The translations under genes and the position numbers were made by a program. Below the pieces are notes generated by a model. It saw only the letters and a program-made list of their open reading frames with translations, was not told where the DNA came from and did no database searches. This document shows, one piece after another, positions 62,816 through 64,000 of a stretch of 64,000 nt of DNA; position 1 is the first letter of the stretch, and each line of letters starts with the position of its first letter. Source of the stretch: Ricordea florida (Eukaryota > Cnidaria > Anthozoa > Corallimorpharia > Ricordeidae); contig OX453274.1 in the NCBI GenBank assembly GCA_949710005.1, positions 15,976,741 through 16,040,740 of the forward strand. Direction: 5' to 3'.

Positions 62816-63676
62816 TGTGAAAACCTCTGCTTGTTTCGTGAAAAAGTTCTAATTTGGCAGCTCCCTAAGTATAGGGCTAAATCTGCGAGTGTCGGAAAGC
62901 AAATCGGGTAGCACTGAAGGTGTCTCAGAAACCGCTTCGCAAAAAAATGAAATAAATCGAATTGATCCAAAGAAATGTGATATTTGTACATGGGACACAA
63001 TGGCTGACTCTCACGGAAATCAGCCAAATCGGAAAAGGTCCGAAATTACCTTATCCTTTCTTAAGCGGACAGCCTCTTAAACATTTCCGTAATAAGGTGG
63101 TTTCAGACTGGGTTAGTTCCAAGGTAGACAGGTTGACGATTCGTCTCTTAAGAATTTCCTCTTTTGCCAAAGCCGTTATTTTTCTTGAATGCATCCGTCT
63201 TTTTTTATTCCTAGTACTTTCCTTTCCAAATTTCCAATTTTATTCGTTTTATCATGATGGCTTCTTATTTGTGTCCGTTTTCTTATAAAAAATTATCCGG
63301 TTGTTTCTGTTCCGAATGTCTTAAATCAAAAGGTCGTCTCTGCGGGTCAAAAATCTTAAAACCTTGTTCAGAATGTTTGAACACTGCAACTGCATTGATG
63401 CCAGCACTTAACAAACAACAATTGTAGTTTAGTCTAGAACTTAAAAATACAGTACTTCTGTCAGTAAATTGTGAAGAGTCATGTATGGGCCATTACTGGA
63501 TGACATGAACAAACTTCCTGTTAATGACTCACTGTATTATAATGTATACACCGAATGCAAATATGGCGGACCACTCGTGGGGCCCGGGGCGAGTTGCACG
63601 AAGTCGAGATTAGTTAGACCACGATTTGTTGTGGCAACGAAGACGAGCAACGCATCTTTCTTGAAGTATTCTCACT
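62816..63676. other. Non-coding, no gene seen
   Basis: Short ORFs without motifs. Presumably includes the promoter of the THAP gene. Confidence 0.4.
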
Positions 63677-64000
63677 ATGCCTACGGGTTGTTGCGTTCCT
63701 TTGTGCAATCAGAAAGGCGTGATATCGTCAACAGGAGAGAAAGTGTCGTTTTTTGGGTTTCCGAAATCGCCCATAAGGAGAAAAGAATGGATTCATGCGA
63801 TCCGCCGAGACGAAGGAAAGCTGTGGCACATCACACGCGATACGAAAGTATGTTCCCTGCATTTCAGACGAGAAGACCTCAGGAAATCTTTTAACGGGCG
63901 AAATTACGTTGCAGCAGGCGGTGTGCCGTCAAAATTTGCTTGGTCTGTTCCTTCCCCAAGAAAAAGAAAAGCACCTACGGAAAGATCTTCGTCAGTAAGC
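63677..64000 (+). CDS. THAP-domain protein, 5' part (runs off the window)
   Basis: ATG at 63677, with 108 codons open to the window end. THAP zinc finger: GCCVPLC at residues 4-10 (C5/C6, C10), FFGFPKSP, the invariant Trp in RRKEWIHAIRRDEG, VCSLHFRRED (C-x2-H), then GGVPSKFAWSVPSPRKRKAP, where the domain ends. The layout resembles the THAP of the ISL2EU transposase (VPTIFKWSIEKRSR), so this may be the start of another THAP transposase. A host THAP gene cannot be excluded. Confidence 0.75.
   Translation, partial: MPTGCCVPLCNQKGVISSTGEKVSFFGFPKSPIRRKEWIHAIRRDEGKLWHITRDTKVCSLHFRREDLRKSFNGRNYVAAGGVPSKFAWSVPSPRKRKAPTERSSSVS

Overview
The window is animal nuclear DNA, most likely from a cnidarian and probably a stony coral. 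It is AT-rich, with GT-AG introns and (AT)n, (ATT)n and (TATC)n microsatellites. Almost all recognisable coding sequence belongs to mobile elements: BEL/Pao, Penelope-like elements (PLEs), a CR1/L2-type LINE, Kolobok, ISL2EU, a Polinton-like virus-related element and a tRNA-derived SINE of a type I recall from corals. The organism is inferred from this repeat assemblage. No marker gene confirms it.

Layout. 1-1486: 3' part of a decayed BEL/Pao retrotransposon with its LTR. 1.5-6.5 kb: non-coding, with a diverged tandem duplication. 6.5-14.7 kb: two near-identical PLE copies, a MITE, and a patchwork of PLE 3' ends, long palindromes and shared repeats. 18.3-19.5 kb: two phase-compatible exons of a host immunoglobulin-superfamily gene, the best host-gene evidence, followed by a TIR element at 20.0-22.0 kb. 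23.1-24.5 kb: an inverted pair of 40-bp minisatellites. 25.8-28.0 kb: PLE remnants carrying hammerhead ribozymes. 28.3-31.8 kb: a nearly intact LINE with a 2A-like motif. 33.28-38.52 kb: a complete Kolobok transposon (TTAA target duplication, TIRs) with a THAP transposase and, on the other strand, a spliced P2X7-C-terminal-like gene. 39.4-40.05 kb: PLE debris with another hammerhead. 40.05-48.86 kb: a degraded Polinton-like element. 49.5-50.15 kb: a LINE 3' end. 50.5-55.0 kb: a large inverted repeat. 55.2-55.5 kb: a SINE. 56.3-61.1 kb: a 57-bp coding minisatellite split by an apparently intact ISL2EU transposon (AT target duplication, 53-bp TIRs, YqaJ exonuclease gene plus THAP-DDE transposase gene). 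61.9-62.8 kb: another PLE relic. A THAP-domain ORF runs off the right edge.

Most interesting. (1) Four hammerhead-ribozyme folds tied to PLEs can be drawn fully by hand, and further PLE 3' ends show stem II sequences that differ but still pair. (2) The Polinton-like element has compact intronless genes. Two of them begin at the end of the same 24-bp motif, and three are followed by near-identical hairpins, which suggests a virus-style transcription grammar. It carries partial integrase and PolB genes, a SLOG-family protein, a Cys/His-repeat protein and putative virion genes. (3) Kolobok and ISL2EU each pair a transposase with a second protein (P2RX7_C-like and YqaJ exonuclease, respectively).
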